DNA of 64,000 bases from Paludibacterium sp. B53371 (GTDB taxonomy: Bacteria; Pseudomonadota; Gammaproteobacteria; Burkholderiales; Chromobacteriaceae), in the NCBI RefSeq assembly GCF_018802765.1, contig NZ_CP069163.1, positions 1,240,001 to 1,304,000 on the forward strand. The letters run 5' to 3'. Shown piece by piece: positions 9,263 to 18,670 of this stretch (position 1 is the stretch's first letter; every line of letters begins with the position of its first letter). The position numbers and the translations under genes were made by a program. The notes under the pieces were generated by a model. The model saw only the letters and a program-made list of their open reading frames with translations, was not told the DNA's origin and did no database searches.

Positions 9263-9980
9263 CGTCGCGGTAGGCGTTGGTCGTCGGGCGCTTGAGGACG
9301 ACCTCCGACATGAAGTTCATCATGTAGCGCATGGCGGTCATGACGAAGCCTTCTTCGTCCAGCCGCCGTGCCGAGGTCGGCATGATCAGTCCCATGTCGA
9401 AAATCACCCGGCCGACATCGGCCAGGCGCCGGGCAATATTGGTGTCCTCACCGTAGAAGGCAATGTTGGTGTCAAAACCGCCGATCTCGACCAGCGCGTT
9501 GCGGCGGGCGGCGAAGTTACCGCCGACGGCCATGTACTGGGTGAACAGATAGGTCGGTTTGGCCAGCATCAGCCAGTACAGCCTGACCAGGGCGCTCTTG
9601 AATTTCGCCAGATCGTAATAGGTATAGGGGCCGCTGACGCAGACGGCATCCGGTCTGGCCTGATACAGGTCCAGTACCCGGCCCAGCCAGCCGGGGGCCA
9701 TGCGGGTATCGGCATCGATATAGGCCAGGATCTCGCCCTGCGCCTCCTCCAGGCCGCGCTGACGCGCATGGGTCAGGCCCTTGCGCGCCTCATGGATCAC
9801 ACGTACATCGGCAAATCCGGCCGCGACCTCGGCGGTGCGGTCGGTACTGGCATTGTTGATGACGATGATTTCAAACGGCCCGCGTGCGGCCTGCGCCCGG
9901 GTTTCGCGCAGGGCATGGCGCAGGCAGTCCGCCAGGTAGTCTTGTTCGTTGTAGGCCGGAATGATCAGGCTGAGCTTCAT
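9255..9980 (-). CDS. Glycosyltransferase family 2
   Basis: This 241-residue GT-A enzyme transfers a sugar from a nucleotide-sugar donor. LSLIIPAYNEQDYL starts the nucleotide-binding fold, INNASTDRTAEVA follows, and AYIDADTRM carries the metal-binding DxD-type motif. The later GEDTNIARRLAD supplies the acceptor-site ED pair. No membrane spans are evident, so it probably acts at the inner face of the membrane. Its start overlaps the stop of the upstream GT4 gene by four bases (ATGA), showing translational coupling. With the DedA gene upstream, the three look like one envelope glycoconjugate or glycolipid operon. Confidence 0.88.
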   Translation of the reverse strand: MKLSLIIPAYNEQDYLADCLRHALRETRAQAARGPFEIIVINNASTDRTAEVAAGFADVRVIHEARKGLTHARQRGLEEAQGEILAYIDADTRMAPGWLGRVLDLYQARPDAVCVSGPYTYYDLAKFKSALVRLYWLMLAKPTYLFTQYMAVGGNFAARRNALVEIGGFDTNIAFYGEDTNIARRLADVGRVIFDMGLIMPTSARRLDEEGFVMTAMRYMMNFMSEVVLKRPTTNAYRDVR

Positions 9981-11197
9981 GGCTGTGCTCCTTGTGGCAG
10001 GGGGACGAGGGGGACGGGCAAGGCAGCTGCATCGGCATAGAGGGCTTCCCATGCCGAGACAATGGTGTCGAGGGCATAACGCCTGGTCTGCTGTTGCGCC
10101 TGCAGACCCATGCGCCGGCGGCGCGGGCCATCGGCCAGCAGCCCATCGAGCTGACGGGCAAAGTCTTCGGCATCACCTGGTGCGGCCAGCAGGCCGCTGC
10201 CCTCGGTGACATATTCCGGCAGCGCCAGCGCATCGGCGGCGACGACCGGCAACCCGCTGCTCATGGCCTGCAGCATGACCATGCTCTGGGTCTCCGAGGT
10301 GCTGGCCAGGGCAAAGACATCGGCGGCCTGAAACAACTCGGCCAGTGCCGGCTTGTCCAGCGTCCCGACAAAGCGCACCTGGGCTTCGATGCCCAGCTCG
10401 CGGGTCAGACTCTGAAGCCTGTCGCGCTCCGTGCCATGTCCTGCCAGGATCAGCAGGGCGGCCGGATGCCGGCTGCGCAGTCTGGCGAGCGCCTGGATCA
10501 AGACGTCGACATGCTTTTCTCTGGCCAGGCGACCGGCGTAGACGATGGTGGCGTCGCTCAGGCCCAGTCTGGCCTTGAGCTGCTGGCGCACGCTGGCATG
10601 AACCGGGCTGAACAGCGTGGTGTCGATCGGGTTGGAGAGCACCCGGTGGGGGGCTCGCAGCCCGTGTTGCAGCATGTCTTCCAGTACCGAGTGCGACGGG
10701 CCGGTCACCAGCTGGCAATGGTTGTAATAACTGGTGACGGCATTCAGGCTGGCGTGACGCACCCAGTCGGCCGGCAAGGGGACATAGCCCGAGAAGGCGC
10801 CGATGGCCCAGTGGTTGGTGCCGATCAGCGGCAGCCGGAGCCGTCGCGCCGACAGGCGTGCCTGCAGACCGGCGCCGAGAAAAGTGTGAGTGTGGATGAG
10901 CTGCGGGGCGAAAGCCCGCAGGCGCCGGCTGACCAGTCCGCTGGGGACAAACAGACGCGATTGCCCGGTCGAACCGGGTGCCTTGAGCGACAGTTGGCGC
11001 AAGATGGTCACATTCGGACCCAGGTCGATTTCCCGGCAGGGGACATTGGCCAGCCGGAAGTCCTGGCGACTGGCACGGGGGGCGACGATCATCAACTGGT
11101 GCCCACGTTCTCCCAGGGCTCGGCAGGTGAGCATGATCGAGTCCTGAATGCCACCCAGTTCCGGGTAGAAGCTGTCGGTGAAAACGGCGATGCGCAT
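9977..11197 (-). CDS. Glycosyltransferase family 4 (GT-B)
   Basis: This 406-residue GT-B protein has the glycine-rich N-terminal acceptor loop (SFYPELGGIQDSI) and the donor-domain phosphate-binding motif VYAGRLAREKHVDVLIQAL. It resembles the MgtA/PimB/SQD2 group of lipid mannosyl- or glucosyl-transferases. The usual E-x7-E donor motif appears as SETQSMVMLQAMSSG, in which the second glutamate is a glutamine. It lies between a DedA-family gene (six bases away) and a GT2 gene (four-base overlap). The acceptor is inferred to be a lipid or envelope glycan; the sugar is unknown. Confidence 0.88.
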   Translation of the reverse strand: MRIAVFTDSFYPELGGIQDSIMLTCRALGERGHQLMIVAPRASRQDFRLANVPCREIDLGPNVTILRQLSLKAPGSTGQSRLFVPSGLVSRRLRAFAPQLIHTHTFLGAGLQARLSARRLRLPLIGTNHWAIGAFSGYVPLPADWVRHASLNAVTSYYNHCQLVTGPSHSVLEDMLQHGLRAPHRVLSNPIDTTLFSPVHASVRQQLKARLGLSDATIVYAGRLAREKHVDVLIQALARLRSRHPAALLILAGHGTERDRLQSLTRELGIEAQVRFVGTLDKPALAELFQAADVFALASTSETQSMVMLQAMSSGLPVVAADALALPEYVTEGSGLLAAPGDAEDFARQLDGLLADGPRRRRMGLQAQQQTRRYALDTIVSAWEALYADAAALPVPLVPLPQGAQP

Positions 11198-11203
11198 GAT
11201 CGG

Positions 11204-11806
11204 TCACTCCTCCGGCAGGTGGGGCAGGATGTGGTAGCGAATCCAGAGCCAGGCGGCCAGCAGCAGGCCGGCACCGGCCAGGCAGCTGAATAGCCACAGC
11301 GCATGGTCGATGCGCTGGAAGGCGGCGCCGCCGAAATAGCCCAGCCCGGCAAAGATGGCCACTTTGGGCAGGGTGGCGAGCAGGTTCCAGCCAAGGAAGG
11401 GCAGAAAGGGCAGCCGGGCCGCACCGGCAGCGATCAGCACCAGAAACCCCATGGCATGAGTGAGCTTGCCGGCCACCAGCAGACGCCCGGCATGTTGGCG
11501 CAGATGCGCCTGCAGCCACAGTGCGCGCTTGCGCCGCAGCAGGCCGCGCCGGCCTCGCCAGACCCGGGACGGGACTCGCCCCTGTCGTCCCAGCATATAC
11601 AGCAGGGTATCGCCGCTCAGATCGGCGAGCACGGCCAGCAGGCCAATGCCCGGCAGGGAGACCAGTCCCTGGGCGGCCATGAAGCCGGCCAGCACCGTGG
11701 CCAGCGGCCCTTCCAGTACCATGGCGGCGAACAGCGCAGGCCAGCCATAGAGCGGCAGCGCGGCAGGCAGCCAGGCGGCAAGGATCAACGGAGGTTCTCC
11801 GCGCAA
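11204..11806 (-). CDS. DedA family membrane protein
   Basis: This 200-residue polytopic protein has the DedA/SNARE-associated pattern. It has an early re-entrant segment (AMVLEGPLATVLAGFMAAQG), then GDTLLYMLGRQG, a basic cytoplasmic stretch, and the conserved AGKLTHAMG followed by GAARLPFLPFLGWN. DedA proteins are linked to recycling of undecaprenyl phosphate or phospholipid scrambling. Leading an operon with two glycosyltransferases fits lipid-linked sugar handling. The start at 11806 gives a normal family length. Confidence 0.82.
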   Translation of the reverse strand: MRGEPPLILAAWLPAALPLYGWPALFAAMVLEGPLATVLAGFMAAQGLVSLPGIGLLAVLADLSGDTLLYMLGRQGRVPSRVWRGRRGLLRRKRALWLQAHLRQHAGRLLVAGKLTHAMGFLVLIAAGAARLPFLPFLGWNLLATLPKVAIFAGLGYFGGAAFQRIDHALWLFSCLAGAGLLLAAWLWIRYHILPHLPEE

Positions 11807-11920
11807 CGGGGGGGTGCAAACATGGCCTCCTCCTTCTGTTCCGGCATCGCTGAGGCCATGCTAAAGGGCAATTGTTGCAATCAGATGGCGTCGGATCAGG
11901 CGGGGGCAGGCGAGGGAAGC

Positions 11921-11946
11921 GCCCGGCAACCAGGCGGCTGCCGGGC
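11921..11946 (-). terminator. Hairpin downstream of patD
   Basis: GCCCGGCA at 11921-11928 pairs with TGCCGGGC at 11939-11946. It lies just past the patD stop on the leftward strand. It is GC-rich but has only a weak T content after it, so termination is possible rather than certain. Confidence 0.35.
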
Positions 11947-11955
11947 TGAAGGTGC

Positions 11956-13392
11956 TTAGTGCTTGATCATGATGTGGCGTGCCACGCTGTAATCTTCCAG
12001 GGCGTACAGCGAGAGGTCCTTGCCGTAGCCGGAGCGCTTCAGGCCGCCATGCGGCATTTCACTGACCAGCATGAAATGCGTGTTGACCCAGGTGCAGCCA
12101 TATTGCAGCGCCGAAGACACCCGCATGGCACGGCCGACATCCCGGGTCCAGACCGAGCTGGCCAGGCCGTAGTTGGAGTCGTTGGCCCAGGCGATGGCCT
12201 GCTCTTCGCCGTCGAAGCGGGTGATCGACACCACCGGACCAAAGACCTCGCTGCAGACGATTTCGTCAGTCTGGCGGGCGCCGGCGATGACCGTCGGCTG
12301 GAAGAAGAAGCCATTGCCGCTGCCTCGCTGGCCACCGGCCGTGATCTCGATATGACTTTGCTGCTGGGCGCGCTCGACGAAGCTGGCGACGCGGTTCAGT
12401 TGCCGCTCGGAAATCAGCGGCCCCATTTCCACGCCCTCATCATGCTGCTTGCCATACTGGATGCCGGAGACGGCACTGGACAGTTCCGCCACCAGCTTGT
12501 CGTAAATCTTGCTGCTGGCGTAGAGGCGGCAGGCTGCAGTGCAATCCTGCCCGGCATTGTAGTAACCGAAGGTGCGAATGCCGGCCACCACCTCTTCCAG
12601 ATCTGCATCGTCAAACACGATCACCGGAGCCTTGCCGCCCAGTTCCAGGTGGGTACGCTTGAGCGACTTGGCCGCGGTTTCCAGAATGCGGGTCCCGGTA
12701 GAAACATCACCGGTCAGGGAGATCATGCGCACCTGCGGCTGGCTGATCAGCGGGCTGCCCACCGTGTCGCCCCGACCCAGGACCACGTTGAAAACCCCGG
12801 GCGGCAGGATGTTGGCGCAGTATTCGGCAAGTTTCAGGGTGGACAGGGGGGTCTGCTCGGAGGGCTTGAGCACCACGGTATTGCCGGCAGCCAGTGCCGG
12901 TGCCATTTTCCAGGCCGCCATCATCAGCGGGTAGTTCCAGGGGGCGATGGAGGCCACCACCCCGAGCGGATCGCGGCGGATCATGCTGGTGTGGCCGGCC
13001 AGGTACTCGCCGGCCAGCAGGCCGGTCTGGGCCCGGACCGCCCCGGCGAAAAAGCGGAATACATCGGCCACGGCGGGCATTTCATCCGCCAGCGCCAGGG
13101 CATAGGGCTTGCCGCAGTTCAGGGACTCGAGGCGGGCAAATTCGGTGGCATGGGCATCGATGACCTCGGCGATCTGCAGCAGCATCTGAGCCCGGTCCTT
13201 GGGCGTGGTGCGAGACCAGGCGACAAAGGCGGCATCGGCCGCCCGTACCGCGGCCTGTACCTGTTCGAGCGAGGCTTCGGCAATGCGGGCGATGCATTCG
13301 CCGGTTGCAGGGTTGATCACCGCTTCCGGATGACCTTCGCCCTCGACGAACTGGCCATTGATCAGCAGGCGGGTTTGCAAGGTTTTTTCCAT
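11956..13392 (-). CDS. patD: Gamma-aminobutyraldehyde dehydrogenase
   Basis: This 478-residue NAD-dependent aldehyde dehydrogenase oxidises 4-aminobutanal (1-pyrroline), formed from putrescine, to GABA. The catalytic cysteine is Cys284 in GQDCTAACR and the general-base glutamate is Glu250 in [27 protein letters not shown] and FSVWTRD-type cofactor segments are normal. GQDCTAACR is characteristic of E. coli PatD (YdcW). It is the last gene of an operon with a four-gene ABC importer in the same order as E. coli ydcSTUVW, which supports the substrate assignment. Confidence 0.92.
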   Translation of the reverse strand: MEKTLQTRLLINGQFVEGEGHPEAVINPATGECIARIAEASLEQVQAAVRAADAAFVAWSRTTPKDRAQMLLQIAEVIDAHATEFARLESLNCGKPYALALADEMPAVADVFRFFAGAVRAQTGLLAGEYLAGHTSMIRRDPLGVVASIAPWNYPLMMAAWKMAPALAAGNTVVLKPSEQTPLSTLKLAEYCANILPPGVFNVVLGRGDTVGSPLISQPQVRMISLTGDVSTGTRILETAAKSLKRTHLELGGKAPVIVFDDADLEEVVAGIRTFGYYNAGQDCTAACRLYASSKIYDKLVAELSSAVSGIQYGKQHDEGVEMGPLISERQLNRVASFVERAQQQSHIEITAGGQRGSGNGFFFQPTVIAGARQTDEIVCSEVFGPVVSITRFDGEEQAIAWANDSNYGLASSVWTRDVGRAMRVSSALQYGCTWVNTHFMLVSEMPHGGLKRSGYGKDLSLYALEDYSVARHIMIKH

Positions 13393-13415
13393 GGTTCAGC
13401 CTCTATGGGTCAGGG

Positions 13416-14237
13416 TTATTTGCCGCTGCCGGCAATGTCTTCGGTGCCCCGGGTCAGGCGCCATGCGGCGATGATCGGGAGCGTGGTCAGGAGCATGACA
13501 GTCAGTGCCACCACATTGGTCACCGGCACATCCCGCGGGCGGGTCAGCTGATTGAGCAGCCAGATGGGCAGCGTGACCTGATTGCCGGCGGTAAAGGTGG
13601 TGACGATGATTTCGTCGAAGCTCAGGGCAAAAGCCAGAATGCCGCCTGCCAGCAGGGCGGTGGCCATCTGGGGCAGCAGTACATGGCGGAAGGTCTGCCA
13701 CGGGTCGGCCCCGAGGTCCATCGATGCTTCGATCAGGTTGTAGCTGTTGCGCCGCAGCCGGGCAATCACATTGTTGTACACCACGACGACGCAGAAGGTG
13801 GCATGGCCGATGGCGATGGTCCAGAAACCCGGCTCGATGCCTCCCAGTCGGAATGCCGACAACAGGGCCAGACCGGTAATGATGCCGGGCAGGGCAATCG
13901 GCAGGATCAGCATCAGGGTGAGCGTCTCTTTGCCGGGGAAGCGGTGGCGGTAGAGTGCCCCGGCAGCCAGGGAACCCAGCAGCAGTGCCAGCAGGGTCGC
14001 CGCCAGGGCAATCCTGAACGACAGCCCGATGGCCGCCAGCACGTCGGCATTGGCGAAGGCCACGCTGAACCAGTGCAGGGTGAAGCCCTTCATGGGGAAG
14101 CTGTAGGCGGCGGTTTCGGTGTTGAAGGCATACAGGGCGATCATGGCGATCGGCAGGTGCAGAAAGCCCAGCCCTCCCCAGGCCAGCAGGCGCAGCCACC
14201 AGGGCGCCTGATCGGCGTTGTTTGGCTTATAGCGCAT
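13416..14237 (-). CDS. ydcV: ABC transporter permease, polyamine type (YdcV-like)
   Basis: This 273-residue inner-membrane permease has about six spans and an EAA loop ([20 protein letters not shown]) that docks the ATPase. It resembles PotC/YdcV of spermidine-putrescine-type importers. The gene overlaps the preceding permease gene by 11 bp and is followed 23 bp later by patD. It pairs with the YdcU-like permease to form the membrane channel. Confidence 0.9.
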   Translation of the reverse strand: MRYKPNNADQAPWWLRLLAWGGLGFLHLPIAMIALYAFNTETAAYSFPMKGFTLHWFSVAFANADVLAAIGLSFRIALAATLLALLLGSLAAGALYRHRFPGKETLTLMLILPIALPGIITGLALLSAFRLGGIEPGFWTIAIGHATFCVVVVYNNVIARLRRNSYNLIEASMDLGADPWQTFRHVLLPQMATALLAGGILAFALSFDEIIVTTFTAGNQVTLPIWLLNQLTRPRDVPVTNVVALTVMLLTTLPIIAAWRLTRGTEDIAGSGK

Positions 14238-15153
14238 CGAAAGCTCCCAGACGTTTGGCCACGCTCAGGTACAGCGCGATGATCAGCACCGGCACCAGCG
14301 TGAAGGCGCCGGCCATCGGCAGATTGCCGATGGCGCCCTGCATGCTGTACACCATGGTGCCGATGAAGTAGCCCGACGGGCCGAATAACTGCGGAATGAT
14401 GTAGTCCCCCAGGGTCAGGGAGAAGGTGAAGATCGAGCCGGCCACCACCCCGGGAAACGCCAGCGGCAGGATCACGGTCCGGAATGCCTGCCAAGGGGTG
14501 GCGCCCAGATCGGCTGCGGCCTGGGTCAGGTTAGGCGGCACACGTTCCAGCGAGGCCTGGATCGGCAAGATCATGAAGGGCAGCCAGATATAGGTGAACA
14601 CGGTAAATCGTCCGAGATTGGAGGTGGAGAGCGAATTGCCGCCAATCCACGGCAGCGAGAGCAGCCAGTCGACAAAGCCACTCAGACCGAAGGTGCGGTA
14701 GAACCAGTACACCAGTCCGCCCTTGGCCAGGATCACGGTCCAGGAGTAGGCCTTGACAATGTAGCTGGCCCACATCGGCAGCATGACGGCCACGTAGAAG
14801 AAGCCCTTTTTCCAGCCTTTGGCGTAGCGGGCCATGTAGTAGGCCAGGGGAAAGGCCAGCAGCGCCGAGGCGAGGGTGACGGCCAGCGCCATGCCCAGGG
14901 TGCGCAGGATGACATCGATATTGGCCGGCGACAGCAGATTGCGATAATTGTCGAGCGTCAGCACCGGACTGACGTTCATGGTGAAGTCATCGAAGGTGAA
15001 AAAGCTCTGCAGCAGCAGGCTGAACAGCGAGCCGAGATAGACCACGCCGAACCAGAGCAGCGGCGGGGCGAGCAGCATCAGCAGCCACAGTCTCGGGCTC
15101 AGGTAGAGCCGGTCGATCAGGCTGCGGTGCCAGGCGGGATGCGTCAGCTTCAT
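14227..15153 (-). CDS. ydcU: ABC transporter permease, polyamine type (YdcU-like)
   Basis: This 308-residue permease has an amphipathic N-terminus, about six spans and an EAA loop ([20 protein letters not shown]). It is the PotB/YdcU-type partner of the adjacent permease. It starts three bases after the stop of the ATPase gene and overlaps the next gene by 11 bases, so the genes are translationally linked. The order S-T-U-V-W is that of E. coli. Confidence 0.9.
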   Translation of the reverse strand: MKLTHPAWHRSLIDRLYLSPRLWLLMLLAPPLLWFGVVYLGSLFSLLLQSFFTFDDFTMNVSPVLTLDNYRNLLSPANIDVILRTLGMALAVTLASALLAFPLAYYMARYAKGWKKGFFYVAVMLPMWASYIVKAYSWTVILAKGGLVYWFYRTFGLSGFVDWLLSLPWIGGNSLSTSNLGRFTVFTYIWLPFMILPIQASLERVPPNLTQAAADLGATPWQAFRTVILPLAFPGVVAGSIFTFSLTLGDYIIPQLFGPSGYFIGTMVYSMQGAIGNLPMAGAFTLVPVLIIALYLSVAKRLGAFDAL

Positions 15154-15156
15154 GGC

Positions 15157-16170
15157 TCAGGCTCCCAGGACATGCATGGCTTGATGTGGCCAGCACAGAT
15201 GGATCGGCATGCCGATGTGCAGACGCTGCTCTTCGTCATCCAGGTTTGGGCTGACCACGGCCAGTACCTTGCCGTTCGTTGCCCGGACTTCGAAGCGGCT
15301 GACTGCCCCCAGATACTGAATGTCGATCAGTTCGCCCTGCAGACCGATTTCCTCCCCGGCCGGTGCGCTCTGGCTCAGCCGGATGCGCTCGGGCCGGATG
15401 GAAAAGGGTTGCGACTGCCCGCACAGGGCCTGGGCCATCGCGGCATCAAAGACATTCGAGGTGCCGACGAAATCGGCGACGAAGGCGGTCTGTGGCCGGG
15501 TATACAGGACGCGCGGCGTGGCGACCTGTTCGATCCGCCCCAGATTGAAGACCGCGACCCGGTCCGACATCGACAGCGCTTCACCCTGATCGTGGGTGAC
15601 ATAGATGAAGGTAATGCCCAGCTGTCTTTGCAGGGCCTTCAGTTCGATCTGCATTTGTTCGCGCAGCTTCAGGTCCAGGGCGCCCAGCGGCTCGTCCAGC
15701 AGCAATACCCGCGGTTGATTGATCAGTGCCCGTGCCAGGGCCACACGCTGGCGTTGACCGCCGGACAGGGCCGCCGGCCGCCGACTGGCGTGGTCGCCCA
15801 GCTTGACCATGTCCAGCAAGGTCTGGGCGCGCTGCCAGCGGGTGCGTTTGTCGACGCCCTTGACCATCAGCCCGTAGGCGACATTGTCGAGGACACTCAT
15901 GTGGGGAAACAGGGCGTAATCCTGGAATACCGTATTGACGTCACGGCGGTAGGGCGGCAGTCCGGCCGCTTCCTGACCGAAAATGCGCACCGAGCCGGCA
16001 GTCGGCTGTTCAAAGCCGGCAATCAGGCGCAGGCAGGTCGTCTTGCCGGAGCCCGACGGGCCGAGCATCGAGAAGAATTCGCCCTCTTCGATGCGCAGAT
16101 CAACATTGTCCACGGCGCGCACTTTATCGAAGGTGCGGCTCAGATTCTGGAATTCGACAGCGTAGGTCAC
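15157..16170 (-). CDS. ydcT: ABC transporter ATPase, polyamine type (YdcT-like)
   Basis: This 337-residue nucleotide-binding subunit powers the importer. Walker A is GPSGSGKTTCLRLIAG, the signature is LSGGQRQRVALARAL, Walker B is VLLLDEPLGALD, and the switch histidine is in YVTHDQGEAL. A C-terminal TOBE-type domain of about 100 residues follows, as in PotA. It begins 56 bp downstream of the binding-protein gene. The whole set is inferred to bring in putrescine or a related amine for PatD. Confidence 0.93.
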   Translation of the reverse strand: MTYAVEFQNLSRTFDKVRAVDNVDLRIEEGEFFSMLGPSGSGKTTCLRLIAGFEQPTAGSVRIFGQEAAGLPPYRRDVNTVFQDYALFPHMSVLDNVAYGLMVKGVDKRTRWQRAQTLLDMVKLGDHASRRPAALSGGQRQRVALARALINQPRVLLLDEPLGALDLKLREQMQIELKALQRQLGITFIYVTHDQGEALSMSDRVAVFNLGRIEQVATPRVLYTRPQTAFVADFVGTSNVFDAAMAQALCGQSQPFSIRPERIRLSQSAPAGEEIGLQGELIDIQYLGAVSRFEVRATNGKVLAVVSPNLDDEEQRLHIGMPIHLCWPHQAMHVLGA

Positions 16171-16226
16171 GATGGTCTCGCTTCTTGAGATGGCCGGTTC
16201 GCCCGCAGCGAACCGGCCGGTTGCGC

Positions 16227-17381
16227 TCAGCGTCCGCCCATGATGGCGATATAGTCAGCCGTCCAGCGGCTGTAGGGCACACATTGCCCCTGCTTGCAGC
16301 TGGCGGTCGGCGTTTTCCAGAAGTGGATCTGGGCAAATTTGTCGAAACCATTGCTCTTGCAGAAGGCCGTGCCGCCCGGTGCCTTGGTGTTGCAGGCTGC
16401 CGGCACCACCGGGTTGGATCCGAACCATTCTGCCAGGGCCGATTGCAGATTCTTGTTCAGCGACCACTCCATCCACTTGTAGCTGCAGACCGGATGCTTG
16501 GCCTCGCTGGCCAGCATGGTGGTATCGGCCCAGCCGGTGGCGCCTTCCTTGGGAATGGTTTCACCGATCGGGAATTTCTCCGCCGTCAGGCTATTGACGG
16601 TGTAGCCCCAGGCGCTGGTCGCCGCGATGCCCTCGTTCTTGAAGTCATTCATCTGTACGGTGACGTCATGCCAGTAGCGGTGGGTCAGCTGTTTTTGCTG
16701 GCGCAACAGCTTGAGCACCGCGGCATACTGGGTTTCGTTCAGTTCGTAGGGGTCCTTGATGCCCAGTGCCGGGTTCTTGGCCATCAGGTACATGGCGGCG
16801 TCGGCAATATAGATCGGACCGTCATAGGCTTGTACCCGGCCCTTGTTCGGCTTGCCGTCCGGCAGGGTCATCGGCTCGAAGACCACGTTCCAGCTGCTTG
16901 GTGCCGTCTTGAAAATCTTGCTGTTATAGGCCAGGAAGTTGGCCCCCCACTGATAGGGCGTACCGTAGTGCTGGCCGTTGACGGTAAACCAGCTGCCGTT
17001 CTGCAGCCGGCTGTCCAGGGTCTTCCAGCTGGGAATCAGGGCGGTGTTGATCGCCTGCACCTTCTTGCCGTAGATCAGTCGCAGCGAGGCGTCACCCGAG
17101 GCGGTGACCAGATCGTAATTGCCCGATCCCATCAGCGACACCATCTCGTCGGAGGTGGCTGCGGTTTTGACATTGACCTGGCAGCCTGTCTGTTTTTCAA
17201 ATGCCGTGACCCAGTCGTAGTTCTTGTCGTTGGCACCGCGTTCGATGTAGCCCGGCCAGGCAATGATGTTGAGCTGGCCCTCGCCGGCACCCAGATGGGT
17301 CAGCGGTGCGGCCTGGCTGGCCGGGAAGGTCAGGACGCCCAGCGTCAGCAGACCGGCTTTGATGTGCATCGTCTTGAACAT
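16227..17381 (-). CDS. ydcS: Periplasmic binding protein of polyamine-type ABC importer (YdcS-like)
   Basis: This 384-residue secreted protein has a signal peptide ending near PASQA. The mature N-terminus LNIIAWPGYIERGANDKNYD and the segment KTAATSDEMVSLM are strikingly like E. coli YdcS. It captures the substrate for the YdcTUV transporter. Four or more cysteines in the C-terminal third (for example CNTKAPGGTAFCKSNG) probably form disulfides. AGGAGA six bases before the ATG at 17381 fixes the start. It is the first gene of the operon, preceded by about 300 bp of non-coding DNA. E. coli YdcS has also been reported to make polyhydroxybutyrate, which cannot be judged here. Confidence 0.92.
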   Translation of the reverse strand: MFKTMHIKAGLLTLGVLTFPASQAAPLTHLGAGEGQLNIIAWPGYIERGANDKNYDWVTAFEKQTGCQVNVKTAATSDEMVSLMGSGNYDLVTASGDASLRLIYGKKVQAINTALIPSWKTLDSRLQNGSWFTVNGQHYGTPYQWGANFLAYNSKIFKTAPSSWNVVFEPMTLPDGKPNKGRVQAYDGPIYIADAAMYLMAKNPALGIKDPYELNETQYAAVLKLLRQQKQLTHRYWHDVTVQMNDFKNEGIAATSAWGYTVNSLTAEKFPIGETIPKEGATGWADTTMLASEAKHPVCSYKWMEWSLNKNLQSALAEWFGSNPVVPAACNTKAPGGTAFCKSNGFDKFAQIHFWKTPTASCKQGQCVPYSRWTADYIAIMGGR

Positions 17382-17683
17382 GTTTCTCTCCTGTGTAGCG
17401 TTACGTAGCTAACTGACATGTAGAAGCGCGGCAGATCTGCGTCTGCCTATGCTCGTTGCATCATAAGAAAGCGTCTGATTTCGAGCTAATGCTCCAGACC
17501 TATAGAAACGTTCGGTTTTTCAGAATGCAGCCAGGCAAGGGAGGGAAGGCTGATGCCGACTAGCTGAATTGGGAGGGGGTGCAGCCGGTTGCTGGTGGGC
17601 CGGCGGTGCCGGAGGGGGGAAATTTGTTCTGAATTTCCGAACGGTGGTGGTGTGTATTCGGTAAATTAGATTGCTAAATCGCC
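17382..17683 (-). other. Non-coding region upstream of ydcSTUV-patD
   Basis: These 302 bases must hold the promoter of the leftward transport operon and follow the stop of the LysR gene. The only element I can place firmly is the AGGAGA ribosome binding site just before ydcS. The stretch around 17610-17680 is relatively AT-rich. I could not align a convincing -35/-10 pair or a clean LysR-type T-N11-A site. Confidence 0.4.
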
Positions 17684-18589
17684 TCAGCCACGGCCCCGGC
17701 TATGTTCGCGGGCAATCAGCAAGAAATGGCGGGTGATGTCGGACAGGCGTGAGCCGCGACGCCAGGCAATGCCGAGCTGCAGCGAGGGCATGGTTTCCTG
17801 CAGGCTGCGCACCTCCAGCCGGTCGCCATCCAGCGACCAGGGGCGGTAGAGCATGTCTGGCAGGATGGCCAGCCCCTCGCCACTGGCGACCAGACTGCGC
17901 GCCCCTTCGACCGACTCGGTGCGCAGCACGACGTTGGGGCGGTGGCCGGCCTGGCGCCAGGACGAGGTGATGCTGTCTTCCAGTTCATCCAGCCGCAGCA
18001 TGACCAGTGGTTCACTGACCATTTCCGTGATCGAGATGGCGCCGAGTTCCAGCAGGGGATGGTTGGTCGGCAGCCACAGGCGGTAGGGCGATTCCATCAG
18101 GGTTTCTGCCTCGATGGCCTGGCGATTCTGGATGTTGGAGACGATCAGCACGGCAGCATCCAGTTCGCCGTTGACCAGCAGATGCTCGATATAGTCGCGC
18201 TGGTCTTCGATGACCTTGACGTCGACCTTGGGAAAGGTGCGGCGATAGCGGCCCAGCAGATAGGGCAGGAAATAGCCGGTCACCAGGCTGGTGACCCCCA
18301 GGTTGAGTTGACCGGTCATGGTGTCCGGCCGGGCGGAGAGGGCTTGCTGCGCATTGCGCACACTGCCGAGGATCTGATGGGCATGGCTGAGGAACTGGTG
18401 TCCGGCATGGGTCAGTACCATACCGCGGGCGTGACGCTGGAACAGGGTGGCTGCCAGGTCGGCCTCCAGTGCCTTGATGGCTTCGGTCAGCACGGATTGC
18501 GACACATTCAGTGCGTGGGCGGCCCCGGTGATCGACTCGGCTTCGGCCACTGCGATGAAGTAACGAATGTTTTTCAGTGATAGCGCCAT
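17684..18589 (-). CDS. LysR-family transcriptional regulator
   Basis: This 301-residue regulator has an N-terminal winged helix (ITGAAHALNVSQSVLTEAIKALE) followed by a two-lobed effector domain starting near residue 90 (GQLNLGVTSLVTGYFLPYLL). It is of the CysB/CbbR-like general type; the effector is unknown. It is encoded directly upstream of, and in the same direction as, the putrescine-type operon. It is therefore a candidate regulator of that operon, although LysR genes are more often divergent from their targets. E. coli uses the MocR-type YdcR here, so control would differ. Confidence 0.88.
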   Translation of the reverse strand: MALSLKNIRYFIAVAEAESITGAAHALNVSQSVLTEAIKALEADLAATLFQRHARGMVLTHAGHQFLSHAHQILGSVRNAQQALSARPDTMTGQLNLGVTSLVTGYFLPYLLGRYRRTFPKVDVKVIEDQRDYIEHLLVNGELDAAVLIVSNIQNRQAIEAETLMESPYRLWLPTNHPLLELGAISITEMVSEPLVMLRLDELEDSITSSWRQAGHRPNVVLRTESVEGARSLVASGEGLAILPDMLYRPWSLDGDRLEVRSLQETMPSLQLGIAWRRGSRLSDITRHFLLIAREHSRGRG

Positions 18590-18670
18590 GACTCCCCCTG
18601 GCTGGCAGTATACGGAGGCGCAAGGCGAATGCTCAATGCTTATGTCTTTGTGATGCGCGGCGAAAAGGGC

